Assembly: GCF_014202975.1 (NCBI RefSeq)
Contig: NZ_JACHHZ010000003.1
Span: 558,001-622,000, forward strand
Length of the DNA: 64,000 bases
Source: Povalibacter uvarum
GTDB taxonomy: Bacteria; Pseudomonadota; Gammaproteobacteria; Steroidobacterales; Steroidobacteraceae
Direction: 5' to 3'
The notes beneath the pieces are model-generated. The model was not told the origin of the DNA. It made no database searches and saw only the letters and a list, made by a program, of their open reading frames with translations. Made by a program: the position numbers and the translations under genes. Positions 41,682-50,447 of the stretch are shown piece after piece. How positions within the stretch are numbered: position 1 is the stretch's first letter; every line of letters starts with the position of its first letter.

Positions 41682-42575
41682 ATGCTGGACTATGCGTCGC
41701 TCGCCGCGGTGGCGGCCGTTGTACAGGAAGGCAGCTTCGAACGGGCTGCGCGGCTGCTCAACGTCACATCGTCCGCGATCTCACAACGAATCAAGCTGCT
41801 CGAGGAGCGCGTCGGCAGCGTGCTCATCGTTCGCGGCCAGCCCTGCACGGCGACCGCGGCCGGCAATCTCATTTGCCGCCACGTAGAGCGTGTCGGCATG
41901 CTGGAAAGCGAGCTGCGCGATTCGCTGCCACAACTCGTTCCAGCTTCGGCGGGCGATCGAATCACATTGCGGATCGGGGTGAACGCCGACTCGCTCGGGA
42001 GCTGGTTCCTGGCGGCGATGGCGACGTTCACCCGGGAAGAGGCGGCGCTGCTCGACGTCGTCGTCGACGACGAAGAGCACACGATCGATGGATTGAAGAA
42101 CGGCCAGGTGCTCGCAGCCATTACGTCGCACGCGCAATCCGTGCAAGGCTGCAAGAGTGTGGAGCTCGGGAAGTTGCGCTATCGGGCTGTCGCGAGCCCC
42201 GACTTCGTCCAGCGCTACTTCCCCGATGGTGTGACAGCCGAGAGCCTCGGTGTGACGCCCTCGCTGCGCTTCAATCACAAGGACCAGATGCAGGCGACAT
42301 GGATTCGCACCCGGCTCGGCAATGACGTCGCGACGCCGGCGCACTGGCTGCCGTCGACGCAGGCCTTCCTCGATGCCAGTCTCGCCGGGATCGGCTGGAG
42401 CATGAACCCGGAACCGCTGATTCAGCCGCATCTGAGAGCGGGCACGTTGATCGAGTTGATCGCTGACAGTCCGCTCGATGTGCCGCTGTACTGGCAGCAC
42501 ACGCGCCTGCAGGTACCGACGCTGGAGCGACTCACTCGCGCGGTCAGTACAGCGGCGCGGGCCGTACTCCTGTAG
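41682..42575 (+). CDS. argP: LysR-family regulator ArgP/LysG
   Basis: A 297-residue LysR-type activator. The helix-turn-helix (about 1-60) reads MLDYASLAAVAAVVQEGSFERAA, then SSAISQRIKLLEERVG, close to ArgP. The effector domain fills the rest. In the divergent argO-argP arrangement it should activate argO in response to basic amino acids. The 74-base intergenic gap must hold its binding site, though I see no clean T-N11-A palindrome. Confidence 0.9.
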   Translation: MLDYASLAAVAAVVQEGSFERAARLLNVTSSAISQRIKLLEERVGSVLIVRGQPCTATAAGNLICRHVERVGMLESELRDSLPQLVPASAGDRITLRIGVNADSLGSWFLAAMATFTREEAALLDVVVDDEEHTIDGLKNGQVLAAITSHAQSVQGCKSVELGKLRYRAVASPDFVQRYFPDGVTAESLGVTPSLRFNHKDQMQATWIRTRLGNDVATPAHWLPSTQAFLDASLAGIGWSMNPEPLIQPHLRAGTLIELIADSPLDVPLYWQHTRLQVPTLERLTRAVSTAARAVLL

Positions 42576-42581
42576 CCGCGC

Positions 42582-43844
42582 TCACAATGCGGATGTGGTG
42601 CGAGTCGGTATTGCACTGGTCCGATCGACTCGCGAGTACCACGGCATCAGGACGAAGAAAGAGAAGTAAACCACGGCGAACACGCGCGCCGCGTTGGTGG
42701 CGGCAGGGGTCGCTGGTTGCAATCCGAGATAGCCCAGTGCGAGGAAGCTGGTTGCGAATGCGATCAGGAATCCCCGATATAGCCAGCCGCGGTAACGGAT
42801 CGACTTCACCTTCGAGCGGTCGAGCCAGGGCAGGAATAGAAATGCGACCACCGCGGCGCCCATCAGCAACACGCCCAGGAGCTTGTCCGGCACGGCGCGC
42901 AGGATGGCGTAGAAAGGAGTGAAGTACCACACGGGCGCGATGTGCTCGGGTGTTCGCAATGGATCGGCCGGTTCGAAGTTCGCGGACTCGAGGAAGTAGC
43001 CGCCCATCCCCGGCGCGAAGAACACGACGGCCGCCAGGACTGCGATGAAGGCGATCACGCTGACCAGGTCCTTCACGGTGTAGTAGGGATGGAACGGAAT
43101 GCCGTCCGCGGGATGGCCGGCCGTATCTTTGACGTCGTCGATCTCGATGCCATCCGGATTGTTCGAACCCACCTCGTGCAGGGCGAGGATGTGCACGATC
43201 ACCAGGAAGACGAGTGCCAGAGGCAGCGCCACGACGTGCAGCGCGAAGAACCGGTTCAGCGTGCTGTCGGAAATGTAGTAGTCGCCGCGGATCCATTCGA
43301 CGAGTGATTCGCCGATGCCCGGAATCGCGCCGAAGAGTGACACGATGACCTGCGCACCCCAGTAAGACATGTTTCCCCACGGCAGCAGGTAACCGAAGAA
43401 CGCTTCGGCCATCAGGCACAGGCAGATCAGCATGCCGAGAATCCACACGAGCTCTCGAGGGTTCCTGTACGAGCCGTACAGAAGGCTCCGGAACATGTGC
43501 AGGTACACGACGACGAAGAATGCGGACGCACCCGTCGAATGCAGGTAGCGGATCAGCCAGCCCCATTCCACGTCACGCATGATGTACTCGACCGATGCGA
43601 AAGCCTCCGCAGCGGACGGCTTGTAGTGCATCGCGAGGAAGAGGCCGGTGACCAGCTGCAGGATGAGCGCGACGAGTGCCATCGCGCCGAAGTAGTACCA
43701 CACGTTGAAGTTCTTCGGCGCGTAGTACTCGCTCGCGTGCTTCTTGAACGTGCTCGTCAGCGGGAATCGGGCATCGATCCACGCGAGGAGCGACGCACCG
43801 AACGAGCGTCGCGATACCGGTGCGTCTTGTGGCGCGGCGCTCAT
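42582..43844 (-). CDS. petB: cytochrome b of a bc1-type complex
   Basis: A 420-residue integral membrane cytochrome b with eight hydrophobic helices. The four heme ligands are His102, His116, His203 and His218. The Qo-site motif is PVWY (304-307) in PEHIAPVWYFTPFYAILRA, the variant of PEWY known from some proteobacteria. It would oxidise ubiquinol with a Rieske protein and cytochrome c1, but neither gene lies beside it, so this is an orphan petB. It starts 10 bases after the stop of a GST gene and may share its transcript. Convergent with argP, with a 6-base gap. Confidence 0.92.
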   Translation of the reverse strand: MSAAPQDAPVSRRSFGASLLAWIDARFPLTSTFKKHASEYYAPKNFNVWYYFGAMALVALILQLVTGLFLAMHYKPSAAEAFASVEYIMRDVEWGWLIRYLHSTGASAFFVVVYLHMFRSLLYGSYRNPRELVWILGMLICLCLMAEAFFGYLLPWGNMSYWGAQVIVSLFGAIPGIGESLVEWIRGDYYISDSTLNRFFALHVVALPLALVFLVIVHILALHEVGSNNPDGIEIDDVKDTAGHPADGIPFHPYYTVKDLVSVIAFIAVLAAVVFFAPGMGGYFLESANFEPADPLRTPEHIAPVWYFTPFYAILRAVPDKLLGVLLMGAAVVAFLFLPWLDRSKVKSIRYRGWLYRGFLIAFATSFLALGYLGLQPATPAATNAARVFAVVYFSFFVLMPWYSRVDRTSAIPTRTTSAL

Positions 43845-43854
43845 GATGATGACT

Positions 43855-44493
43855 TCAGGCGGTCGCTCGCGCGGATTCGAGAACGCGACCTTCCTCGTCG
43901 AGAATCGCCCGCCTGACGCTCACGTCGAGCAGTTGGGTCTCCATGAAGCGGCTCAGATTGCCGAATCCGTCGAGATCGATGTGCAGCCGCGTTGCCCAGC
44001 GGAGCATGACCAGCAAGTACGGGTCAGCGACCGAGCGTTCGCCGGTGATCCATTCGCGCTTCTCGAGCTGTGTGTCGAGGATGCCGAGATACTTGCGCAC
44101 GTTCTGGCGCGCTGTGTCCGCGATCTCGGTAGCCCGTGCGGGATCGGCCAGGAACCGGTGCGGGACGAAGATGGGCTTGAACGCGGGGTGAAGATCGGAG
44201 TTGAGCAACCCGAGCCACCGCATGACTTCCGCGCGGCCCCGCGGCGAGCCGTCGCCGAACAGTCGAGCGGCGGGATAGCGCTCGGCGAGATAGCAGAGAA
44301 TCGCGACGTTCTGCGTAAGCATGAAGTCGCCATCGACGAGCAGCGGCACGGTGCCGGCCGGATTGAGTGCGAGATAGCGGGGCGATCTGATGCTGTCGTG
44401 ATCGATCTTGACGGCCTCGTAAGGCACACCGATCCACTCGAGCACGATGTGATCGGCCAGCGAACAGGAACCAGGGAAGTAGTAGAGCCTCAT
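43855..44493 (-). CDS. glutathione S-transferase, beta-like
   Basis: A 212-residue GST. The N-terminal domain begins MRLYYFPGSCSLADHIVLEW and contains NPAGTVPLLVDGD and LTQNVAILCYLAER, the glutathione site. The C-terminal helical domain has GERSVADPYLLVMLRWA. The ATG at 44493 sits behind GGGAGA; a longer frame to 44739 has no homology. It lies directly upstream of the orphan cytochrome b gene. It is not clearly SspA, the GST-like protein often encoded near cytochrome bc1 genes. Confidence 0.88.
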   Translation of the reverse strand: MRLYYFPGSCSLADHIVLEWIGVPYEAVKIDHDSIRSPRYLALNPAGTVPLLVDGDFMLTQNVAILCYLAERYPAARLFGDGSPRGRAEVMRWLGLLNSDLHPAFKPIFVPHRFLADPARATEIADTARQNVRKYLGILDTQLEKREWITGERSVADPYLLVMLRWATRLHIDLDGFGNLSRFMETQLLDVSVRRAILDEEGRVLESARATA

Positions 44494-44578
44494 GTCGATC
44501 TCCCAATCGAAACGGCTGGCTCCGGGGCGGCGCTTGCCGATATCCGGAGCCGGCCTCCTGCGGAAGTTGTTGCTGCGA

Positions 44579-45373
44579 TCAGTGGCGTGCGGAAGGCTGT
44601 GTCGGTGCCTTGGCCGCCGGCCGCTGCGATCCTGCCTCCTGCAGCCAGTCTTCGAAGCGCTTCGCGCCAATGCGTGCACCGGGGCCGGTAACGAGGCTCT
44701 CGTCGTTGAGCTCGGCACCGAAGTAGGGTGCATGAGCATCCGTGATCACTTCGCGCTCATCGCCGTTCGCCTTCAGAACGCGTCGCACGAGCTCGTCGAT
44801 TCGATAGCGTTCCGGTCCGCCGACTTCGACAGTGCCCATGATCGGCTTGCCGACCGTGATGTCGGCGAGCGCCGAGACGACATCCGCAGAGAGGATCGGC
44901 TGGAACAGTGCGCCTGAAACGCGAACGCTCTTGCCGTCGGTAGCGGCCTGGGCGATGCGGCCGATGAACTCGAAGAACTGCGTCGAACGCAGGATCGAGT
45001 AGGGGACACCCGAGCTCTTGATCAGATTCTCCTGGACCAGCTTCGCGCGCAGATAGCCGCTGTCGCTGACCCGATCGGTGCCGACGATCGACAGCGCAAC
45101 GTGATGGCCGACGCCGGCGCGTGCTTCGGCGGCGAGAAGATTCGTTCCCGACGTCTCGAAGAACTTTCTCACGGCTTCGTCTTCGAACGAGGGTGAGTTG
45201 GCGACGTCGACGACCACCTGCGCACCGGCGAGCGCCGCGTCCAGTCCTTCGCCGGTGATCGTGTTGACGCCGGAATCAGGAGACGCGGCGAGCACCTCAT
45301 GACCTTTGCTGCGAAGAATGCTCACGAGCCTGGAACCGATGAGGCCGCTGCCACCAATGACGACGATTTTCAT
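44579..45373 (-). CDS. NmrA-like NAD(P)-binding protein, copy 1
   Basis: A 264-residue atypical SDR. The Rossmann loop is MKIVVIGGSGLIGSRLV; later come VVVDVANSPSFEDEAVRKFF, HHVALSIVGTDRV, YLRAKLVQENLIKSSGVPYS and RSTQFFEFIGRIAQ. Such proteins bind NAD(P) and act as redox sensors or oxidoreductases on small substrates. It is clearly paralogous to the gene at 45733, with the same domain order and motifs. It precedes the GST and cytochrome b genes on the same strand. Confidence 0.88.
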   Translation of the reverse strand: MKIVVIGGSGLIGSRLVSILRSKGHEVLAASPDSGVNTITGEGLDAALAGAQVVVDVANSPSFEDEAVRKFFETSGTNLLAAEARAGVGHHVALSIVGTDRVSDSGYLRAKLVQENLIKSSGVPYSILRSTQFFEFIGRIAQAATDGKSVRVSGALFQPILSADVVSALADITVGKPIMGTVEVGGPERYRIDELVRRVLKANGDEREVITDAHAPYFGAELNDESLVTGPGARIGAKRFEDWLQEAGSQRPAAKAPTQPSARH

Positions 45374-45732
45374 GTCCTACTCCTGCGTTGCTGTCGACGG
45401 ATCCGGAGTCACGCATGTGCTCCTGTGACGCTATGTTGCGGAGGCAGGCGGCGGATCTCTTGATGAAGGCGGCGGCAACTTGGATGAAACGTGTTTTCGC
45501 TCGCGGCGCCGTCATTCCCGCGAAAGCGGGAGTGCATCTGCATCAAAGGCATGGACTCCCGCTTTCGCGGGAGTGACAGATGGCTTGCCCCTCCATCGCG
45601 TCATCGTGTAGCTGTCCGGCACCTTGCGGTGGAATTGCGCATGAACGGGTGGAAAATGCGCCTTCCGGAACAGCCCCTCGACGAACTGACGCCCCGTCTT
45701 CTTCGTTGCGACGGCGGGCAATGAACGAATGC
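45374..45732. other. intergenic region between NmrA paralogues
   Basis: 359 bases without a supportable gene. It holds the REP pair at 45511-45577. Frames crossing it are short and mostly translate the REP or run into the flanking genes; no remnant of a third paralogue could be read. Confidence 0.55.
45511..45577. repeat. REP pair
   Basis: Units at 45511-45537 and 45551-45577, inverted relative to each other, main REP family. They lie between two genes pointing the same way, unlike most other copies here. Confidence 0.88.
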
Positions 45733-46551
45733 TCAGTACAACGGTCCGGTGCGGTTCCCTTGCTCCTGCACTGAACGACGCGGGAGCGCACGATGAAGTT
45801 TCGGATCGAGCGCGGACTCCAGCCACTCATCGAAGCCGCCCACACCGATGATCGCGCCCTCATCCGGAATCAGTGTGTCTTCACCCAGCGGCGCACCGAA
45901 GTAGCGAGCGCTCCGATCCGCGATGACTTCGCGCGGGTCCTGCTGGGCCTGCATGACGCGCCGTACGACTTCGTCAAGCCGCAGCAGTTGCGGGCCGGCA
46001 AACTCGATCATGCCGTTGCGCGGCGCCGCGGTTGCGATGTCGGCGAGGGCCGCGGCTGTTTCACCTGAAGCCAGTGGCTGGACGAGAGCGGGCGATACCC
46101 GAACCGCGCTTGCGCTCTCGTCAGGCTCGGCGATCCGGGGCAGGAACTCGAAGAACTGCGTCGAGCGCAGGATCGTGTGCGGAATCGGCGAGGCCGAGAC
46201 GAGATCCTCCTGCGCCATCTTCGCGCGGAAGTAACCGCTTTCGAGCAATCGATCGGTCCCGACGATCGAAAGCGCAATGCAGTGCTTTACATGAGCGGCT
46301 TCGGCTGCCGCGAGCAGGTTGCGAGTCGAGGTGCCGAAGAACTCCAGGGCTTTCGCATCCTCGAAGGAGGGCGAGTTGGTCACGTCGACCAGAACTTTCG
46401 CGCCCGCAAGTGTTTCGACGAGACCGTCACCCGTGAGAGTGTTCACGCCGGTGCGCCGTGAAGCCGCGACAACGTCGTGGCCACGACGGCGCAGATTGTC
46501 GACGAGCTGCGTTCCTACGACGCCGCTGCCGCCAATGACTACGATTCGCAT
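45733..46551 (-). CDS. NmrA-like NAD(P)-binding protein, copy 2
   Basis: A 272-residue paralogue of the protein at 44579. It shares VVIGGSGVVGTQLVDNLRRRGHDV, VLVDVTNSPSFEDAKALEFF, ALSIVGTDRLLESGYFRAKM and ILRSTQFFEFLPRIAEPDES. The C-terminal tail is about 20 residues longer and basic. The two copies are separated by a REP-bearing gap, pointing to an old tandem duplication. Divergent from the metal operon at 46711. Confidence 0.88.
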   Translation of the reverse strand: MRIVVIGGSGVVGTQLVDNLRRRGHDVVAASRRTGVNTLTGDGLVETLAGAKVLVDVTNSPSFEDAKALEFFGTSTRNLLAAAEAAHVKHCIALSIVGTDRLLESGYFRAKMAQEDLVSASPIPHTILRSTQFFEFLPRIAEPDESASAVRVSPALVQPLASGETAAALADIATAAPRNGMIEFAGPQLLRLDEVVRRVMQAQQDPREVIADRSARYFGAPLGEDTLIPDEGAIIGVGGFDEWLESALDPKLHRALPRRSVQEQGNRTGPLY

Positions 46552-46710
46552 GAGAGGCTCCGCTATGGAGCTGTCGGTGAGCTCCCGTGGGGAACAGCTT
46601 CGGCCATGCCGTGCCGCGGCTCTTGTTCGCGTCTGCGGTCATTTGGACGAGGGCTGCAGCAACGGTTGGGTTGTTCCCGCAGCGCGTCCCGATCTACACT
46701 CGGTCAAGTC

Positions 46711-47031
46711 ATGCGTCGCCACCTTCTAAATCTGCTGGTTTTCGTCGCTCTGGTCTTCCAGGGCGTCGTGGCCGTTGGCGGCGATGTGATCATTGATGGC
46801 GGTCAGGAGCAGCATTGTGCGGGGCATGATGCGCCGCAGAAGGATTGCCCCTGTTGCCCCGAAGGCTCAGCGGCGGGGATGAGTTGCACAGTCCAGTGCT
46901 CGGTGTCTCAGGCGCCCATGATCGTGCCGATGCCTGTTCGCGTCGCCAGCTACAGCACGGACACCGCTTTCAGTCAGCGGGTATCGGCTGGCCCCAGCTA
47001 CGTCCCACTGGTCCCTCCACCTATCGCGTGA
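46711..47031 (+). CDS. Cys-rich exported protein, first gene of a metal-type operon
   Basis: A 106-residue protein with a signal peptide or membrane anchor (LLNLLVFVALVFQGVVAVGG). The mature part has a His/Cys cluster (GGQEQHCAGHDAPQKDCPCC, then SCTVQCSV and a Met near APMIVPMPVR) that suggests binding of copper or another soft metal. It lies 65 bases ahead of an outer-membrane protein gene and opens the four-gene set ending with a MerT-like protein. I do not recognise a named family; CopL-like leader or periplasmic metal-binding proteins are the closest idea. Confidence 0.65.
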   Translation: MRRHLLNLLVFVALVFQGVVAVGGDVIIDGGQEQHCAGHDAPQKDCPCCPEGSAAGMSCTVQCSVSQAPMIVPMPVRVASYSTDTAFSQRVSAGPSYVPLVPPPIA

Positions 47032-47096
47032 TTCCGAGCTCGTAACCCTCGCGGCACTCGCGTTGCCGTGCGTTTCGTTACCTCTTGGAGTTACCC

Positions 47097-47759
47097 ATGA
47101 AGAATCTTCCTGGGCGCATCGCCGTGCCGATGACGCTCATGATCGGCGCCGCCTGCGCAAGCGCGGTTGCCAAGCCCATTGCCTTCGCTGATGGCACGAC
47201 CGTCATGGCGGAATACGGTGCGGGCACGATGACGGAGGTCCAGGCGTTCTACGCGCCGACTTTCCGTTACTCGCTCGGTGGCGGCCATCTTTCGCTGAAC
47301 AGCGCGGAGAATGACGACGCGCGTGACATCACTTACCTGCGGCTCAACTACCTGCCCAAGCGCTGGAACTTCGAAGCGGCGCAGGCCAACGTGTTTGTCT
47401 GGGGCGGCGCCGGGCGGGCGCACATCGGCGAGACCGGCGACGACGAGTTCACGTGGAATGCGGGCGGGCAGATCGACTACGAAACACGTCGCGTCTACGC
47501 ATCGCTGCGCACGGACTACTACGACGCGAGTGCATTCAGTCATCGCATCGACACGCTGCAACTCGGTATCGCCCCCTACGAGCACGACTACGAGACGCTC
47601 GCCGTGTGGTTCGTGATTCAGGGCCGGGAGTACACCGGCGATCTGTTCGAAGGCACCGAATGGGCGGCCCTGCTGCGACTGTTCAAACACAGCGCATGGC
47701 TGGAGGCCGGCGCAACGCGCGAAGGCAAGCTCCAGGCCATGCTCATGTTCAATTTCTAG
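47097..47759 (+). CDS. small outer-membrane beta-barrel protein of the metal operon
   Basis: A 220-residue exported protein: signal peptide near residues 10-30 (PMTLMIGAACASAVA) and a mature part of alternating aromatic/polar strands (LRLNYLPKRWNFEAAQANVF, RRVYASLRTDYYDASAF) ending in an aromatic residue (AMLMFNF), as in outer-membrane barrels. The ATG at 47097 follows TTGGAG. It lies between the Cys-rich exported protein and the MerP-like protein, 8 bases before the latter. A role as an outer-membrane metal channel is inferred from context only. Confidence 0.7.
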   Translation: MKNLPGRIAVPMTLMIGAACASAVAKPIAFADGTTVMAEYGAGTMTEVQAFYAPTFRYSLGGGHLSLNSAENDDARDITYLRLNYLPKRWNFEAAQANVFVWGGAGRAHIGETGDDEFTWNAGGQIDYETRRVYASLRTDYYDASAFSHRIDTLQLGIAPYEHDYETLAVWFVIQGREYTGDLFEGTEWAALLRLFKHSAWLEAGATREGKLQAMLMFNF

Positions 47760-47767
47760 GGACCGAT

Positions 47768-48091
47768 ATGAAGTCATCCAAACTGCTGATCGTGTTCGCG
47801 CTGATCGCCACCAGCGCCTACTCCGACACTATCGAAATGACGGTGAACGGGCTGGTCTGCGGCTTCTGCGCGCAGGGAATCGAGAAGACACTGCGCAAGA
47901 ATCCGGCAACCGCCGATGTGCTGGTCAGTCTCGAGAACCGGCTCGTTGCCGTTGTCACTCGCGAGGGTACGGACATCCCGGACACAGACCTGCGCAAGGC
48001 GCTCACCAATGCCGGCTATGACGTCAAGGCGATCGAGCGGACGCACCGCTCCGTGAACGAGCTTCGCACCGTCCTCAAGGAAGGGAAATGA
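47768..48091 (+). CDS. exported heavy-metal-associated (MerP-like) protein
   Basis: A 107-residue protein with a signal peptide (KLLIVFALIATSAYS) and one HMA domain whose metal site is GLVCGFCAQGIEKTL, a CxxC with the usual spacing. The rest follows the ferredoxin-like HMA pattern (TADVLVSLENRLVAVVTREG, LRKALTNAGYDVKAIE). It should hand metal ions from the periplasm to the MerT-like protein encoded next, whose start overlaps its stop (ATGA). The metal is unknown. Confidence 0.85.
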   Translation: MKSSKLLIVFALIATSAYSDTIEMTVNGLVCGFCAQGIEKTLRKNPATADVLVSLENRLVAVVTREGTDIPDTDLRKALTNAGYDVKAIERTHRSVNELRTVLKEGK

Positions 48092-48471
48092 GCGTCACGT
48101 TGAAAGGCGCTGTCGGCGCATCGGCCGCTGCGCTGCTGGCCAGTTCAGCGACGCTTGTTTGCTGCGTTCTGCCGGCGGTGATGGTGTCGCTGGGCGCCGG
48201 AGCAGTGCTGGTCGGGCTGGTTTCGGCGGTGCCACAGCTCATCTGGCTCAGCGAGCACAAGATCATGGTCTTTGCGATCGCCGGTGGAATGCTGTTGGCC
48301 AGCGGACTGATGCTGCGACGTGCGGCGTATCTCCCGTGCCCCACTGATCCTGTGGCCGCGAAGGCGTGTATCAGGCTTCGGCGTATCAGCTCCGCGTTGT
48401 TCTGGTCCGCGGTCGTGGCTTACTCCATCGGTGCGGGTTTTTTGTGGATCGTTCCGCTGGTTTCCGGCTGA
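48088..48471 (+). CDS. MerT-like membrane metal transporter
   Basis: A 127-residue protein with three hydrophobic segments. It has the vicinal Cys pair in the first helix (ASSATLVCCVLPAVMVSLGAGA), a Cys pair in the cytosolic loop (LPCPTDPVAAKAC) and a last helix of the MerT type (ISSALFWSAVVAYSIGAGFLWIVP). The order matches MerT, the mercuric ion importer. No merR or merA is present, so transport of mercury is not assured; another soft metal is as likely. Last gene of the operon. Confidence 0.8.
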   Translation: MSVTLKGAVGASAAALLASSATLVCCVLPAVMVSLGAGAVLVGLVSAVPQLIWLSEHKIMVFAIAGGMLLASGLMLRRAAYLPCPTDPVAAKACIRLRRISSALFWSAVVAYSIGAGFLWIVPLVSG

Positions 48472-48599
48472 TGAGTGTCCTGCGGATTCTCTGATGCCAG
48501 GGGACTGTGCCGGTTTCGAGTGTGCCGAGAGACAGGAAAGGACGCTCAGCGCCACGAACGTCAATGCGGCCATCGTCATCCCCTGACCGTCCTCGAGTG

Positions 48600-50135
48600 C
48601 TACGGAACTGGAGTGAGGGTCGAACGGCTCCGCTCGCTGGCGCGCCGTTTCGCCAGTGCGTATTCCCGCTCGACGAGCGTCTCGCCCATGAACTGACGCA
48701 GCGTCGGCCCGATGCGCAGCGGTCTCACGCTGAACAGGAACTCGAGCACCTCGTGGAACCACACGCGCCTGCCGATACGCGTGTACCAGCGCATCGCATG
48801 GCGGTAGTCGGCATCGTGATGGAACAGCATGCGGGCCAGGACTTTCGGACGTGCCTGCATCAGGACCTCGATGGTCTTGAACCATAAGAACACCCGCCAT
48901 GAGGGTACGCCTCGCGCACTGAGGACCTGATGTTTGTAGTCCCAGCGCCGCAGATCGTATTGCAGTACTTCGCGGTCCAGGACGGTCGCATAGAACGGCG
49001 TCCAGCGATGCGGTGTCGCATAGAGCAACTGCACCTGGTCGGGATCGTAGTGGAGCAGGTGGCGATACGACTTCCAATAGTCGCGATCCGATTCCTCGTT
49101 GAAGCCGACCACGTACGTCGCCATCGAGATGATGCCGTGCGCTCGCAGCAGGCGGATCGCGCGCTGGTCCTCGGAGGTTGACGCTCCTTTGCGGATCCTT
49201 CGAATCGTTTCGTCGTCGTAGCTCTCGATACCCAGCAGGAAGCGGATGACACCGGCGCGCTTGTAGAGGTGCAGGATGTCACGGTCCCGGACGATGTCGC
49301 TTGCGCGAGTCGAGCCTACGAGCAGCAGCGGCACGCGTTCGGCGATCAGCGCCTCGAGAAATTCCTTCCACGCCTTGCGGGATCCGGTCGGCAGCTCATC
49401 GGCGAAGTTGATCAACTCGACGCCATGTTTGCGGTGGAGCCACGCCAGCTCGCGGGCGAGCTTCACCGGATCGCGATGTCGCCACTGAGTCCAGAAGCCA
49501 CGCTGTCCGCAGTAGCTGCACAGATACGGGCAGCCTCGTGAGAACTGCACGACGACAGCGCGCTTGCCGCCCCAGTAGGAGTAGCGCGTGAGCTCGACGA
49601 GCTCCCAGCCGATACGATAAGCGTCGAGGTCGCGAATCATTGCGGCCGGCGGTGTTGCGACCGCGTCACCATCCTTCCGGAACGCAATGCCGTTCGTAAG
49701 CGAAAGATCAGCGCCACTCGCGAGCGAGTGCATCAGGCGCAACGCCGTCTCTTCACCTTCACCGCGCACCACAATGTCGACATGCGCGCATTCGCGCAGG
49801 ATTTCGTCCCAGTGATACGTCGGGTGAACGCCGCCGTAGACGATCGTGAGATGCGGCATGGCGAGTTTGAGCAGCCGGCACAGTTCGACGACTGTCGGAT
49901 GAGCCGTGCTCGAACCCGAGTGACCGATCATGACGACTTTCGTCTCGAGCAGTTGCACCTGGCGCGCGATCTCGGTCAGCGGCAGCGGACCAAACTCCGC
50001 ATCGATCAGCCGTACCGTGAATCCCGCATCGATGAGCGGCCCCCCGACGCTCAGGAGTCCGAGCGGCGGCAGATGCTCCTTAGGAATGCGACTGCCGATG
50101 GCTGTGTGCGGCGGATTGATGAGCGTGATGTTCAT
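48600..50135 (-). CDS. B12-binding radical SAM protein, BchE-like
   Basis: A 511-residue protein. Residues 1-150 form a cobalamin-binding domain (PPLGLLSVGGPLIDAGF, IGHSGSSTAHPTV, VYGGVHPTYHW). The radical SAM core follows, with Cys motif GCPYLCSYC (CxxxCxxC) in FSRGCPYLCSYCGQRGFW and the run WRHRDPVKLARELAWLHRKH. Relatives with this signature are commonly annotated as anaerobic Mg-protoporphyrin monomethyl ester cyclase (BchE). No other bacteriochlorophyll gene is present, so the function may differ. Convergent with the MerT-like gene. Confidence 0.85.
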   Translation of the reverse strand: MNITLINPPHTAIGSRIPKEHLPPLGLLSVGGPLIDAGFTVRLIDAEFGPLPLTEIARQVQLLETKVVMIGHSGSSTAHPTVVELCRLLKLAMPHLTIVYGGVHPTYHWDEILRECAHVDIVVRGEGEETALRLMHSLASGADLSLTNGIAFRKDGDAVATPPAAMIRDLDAYRIGWELVELTRYSYWGGKRAVVVQFSRGCPYLCSYCGQRGFWTQWRHRDPVKLARELAWLHRKHGVELINFADELPTGSRKAWKEFLEALIAERVPLLLVGSTRASDIVRDRDILHLYKRAGVIRFLLGIESYDDETIRRIRKGASTSEDQRAIRLLRAHGIISMATYVVGFNEESDRDYWKSYRHLLHYDPDQVQLLYATPHRWTPFYATVLDREVLQYDLRRWDYKHQVLSARGVPSWRVFLWFKTIEVLMQARPKVLARMLFHHDADYRHAMRWYTRIGRRVWFHEVLEFLFSVRPLRIGPTLRQFMGETLVEREYALAKRRASERSRSTLTPVP

Positions 50136-50447
50136 GTCTGCATGCGCGGTAGGGCGGTGCGGACATGGTCATCAAGCCACGAGCTGCGGGCAATGAACTA
50201 CGGGTGATGGATTGTGATGAATCGTGCACGAACAACAGTGTCGGTGCGAGCGCTAACGCCATTCAGGTCGAGGATGCGCAGGCGCCGATCACACCGCTGC
50301 CTTGCCCGAAGTACGTAGTGTCCTTGCACACCCTGCAGTGCATCTTGAAATCCATCGAACCGCGGTGGCGTTGCGACTCTACGGCACCGGCGTCGAGTTT
50401 TTCGATCAGACCTGGAAGCCGGATGATGTAGTGAAGGTGAGATAGGA
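50136..50447. other. intergenic region upstream of the BchE-like gene and outer-membrane protein
   Basis: 312 bases between two divergent genes. No gene, repeat or clear regulator site was found. It must contain both promoters. Confidence 0.5.

Noticed and set aside
45575-45720. Minus-strand frame between the NmrA paralogues
   Set aside because: It runs from inside one gene into a REP unit, with no start or family pattern.
50263-50355. 30-codon Cys-containing minus-strand ORF
   Set aside because: No ribosome site and no recognisable family; too short to support.
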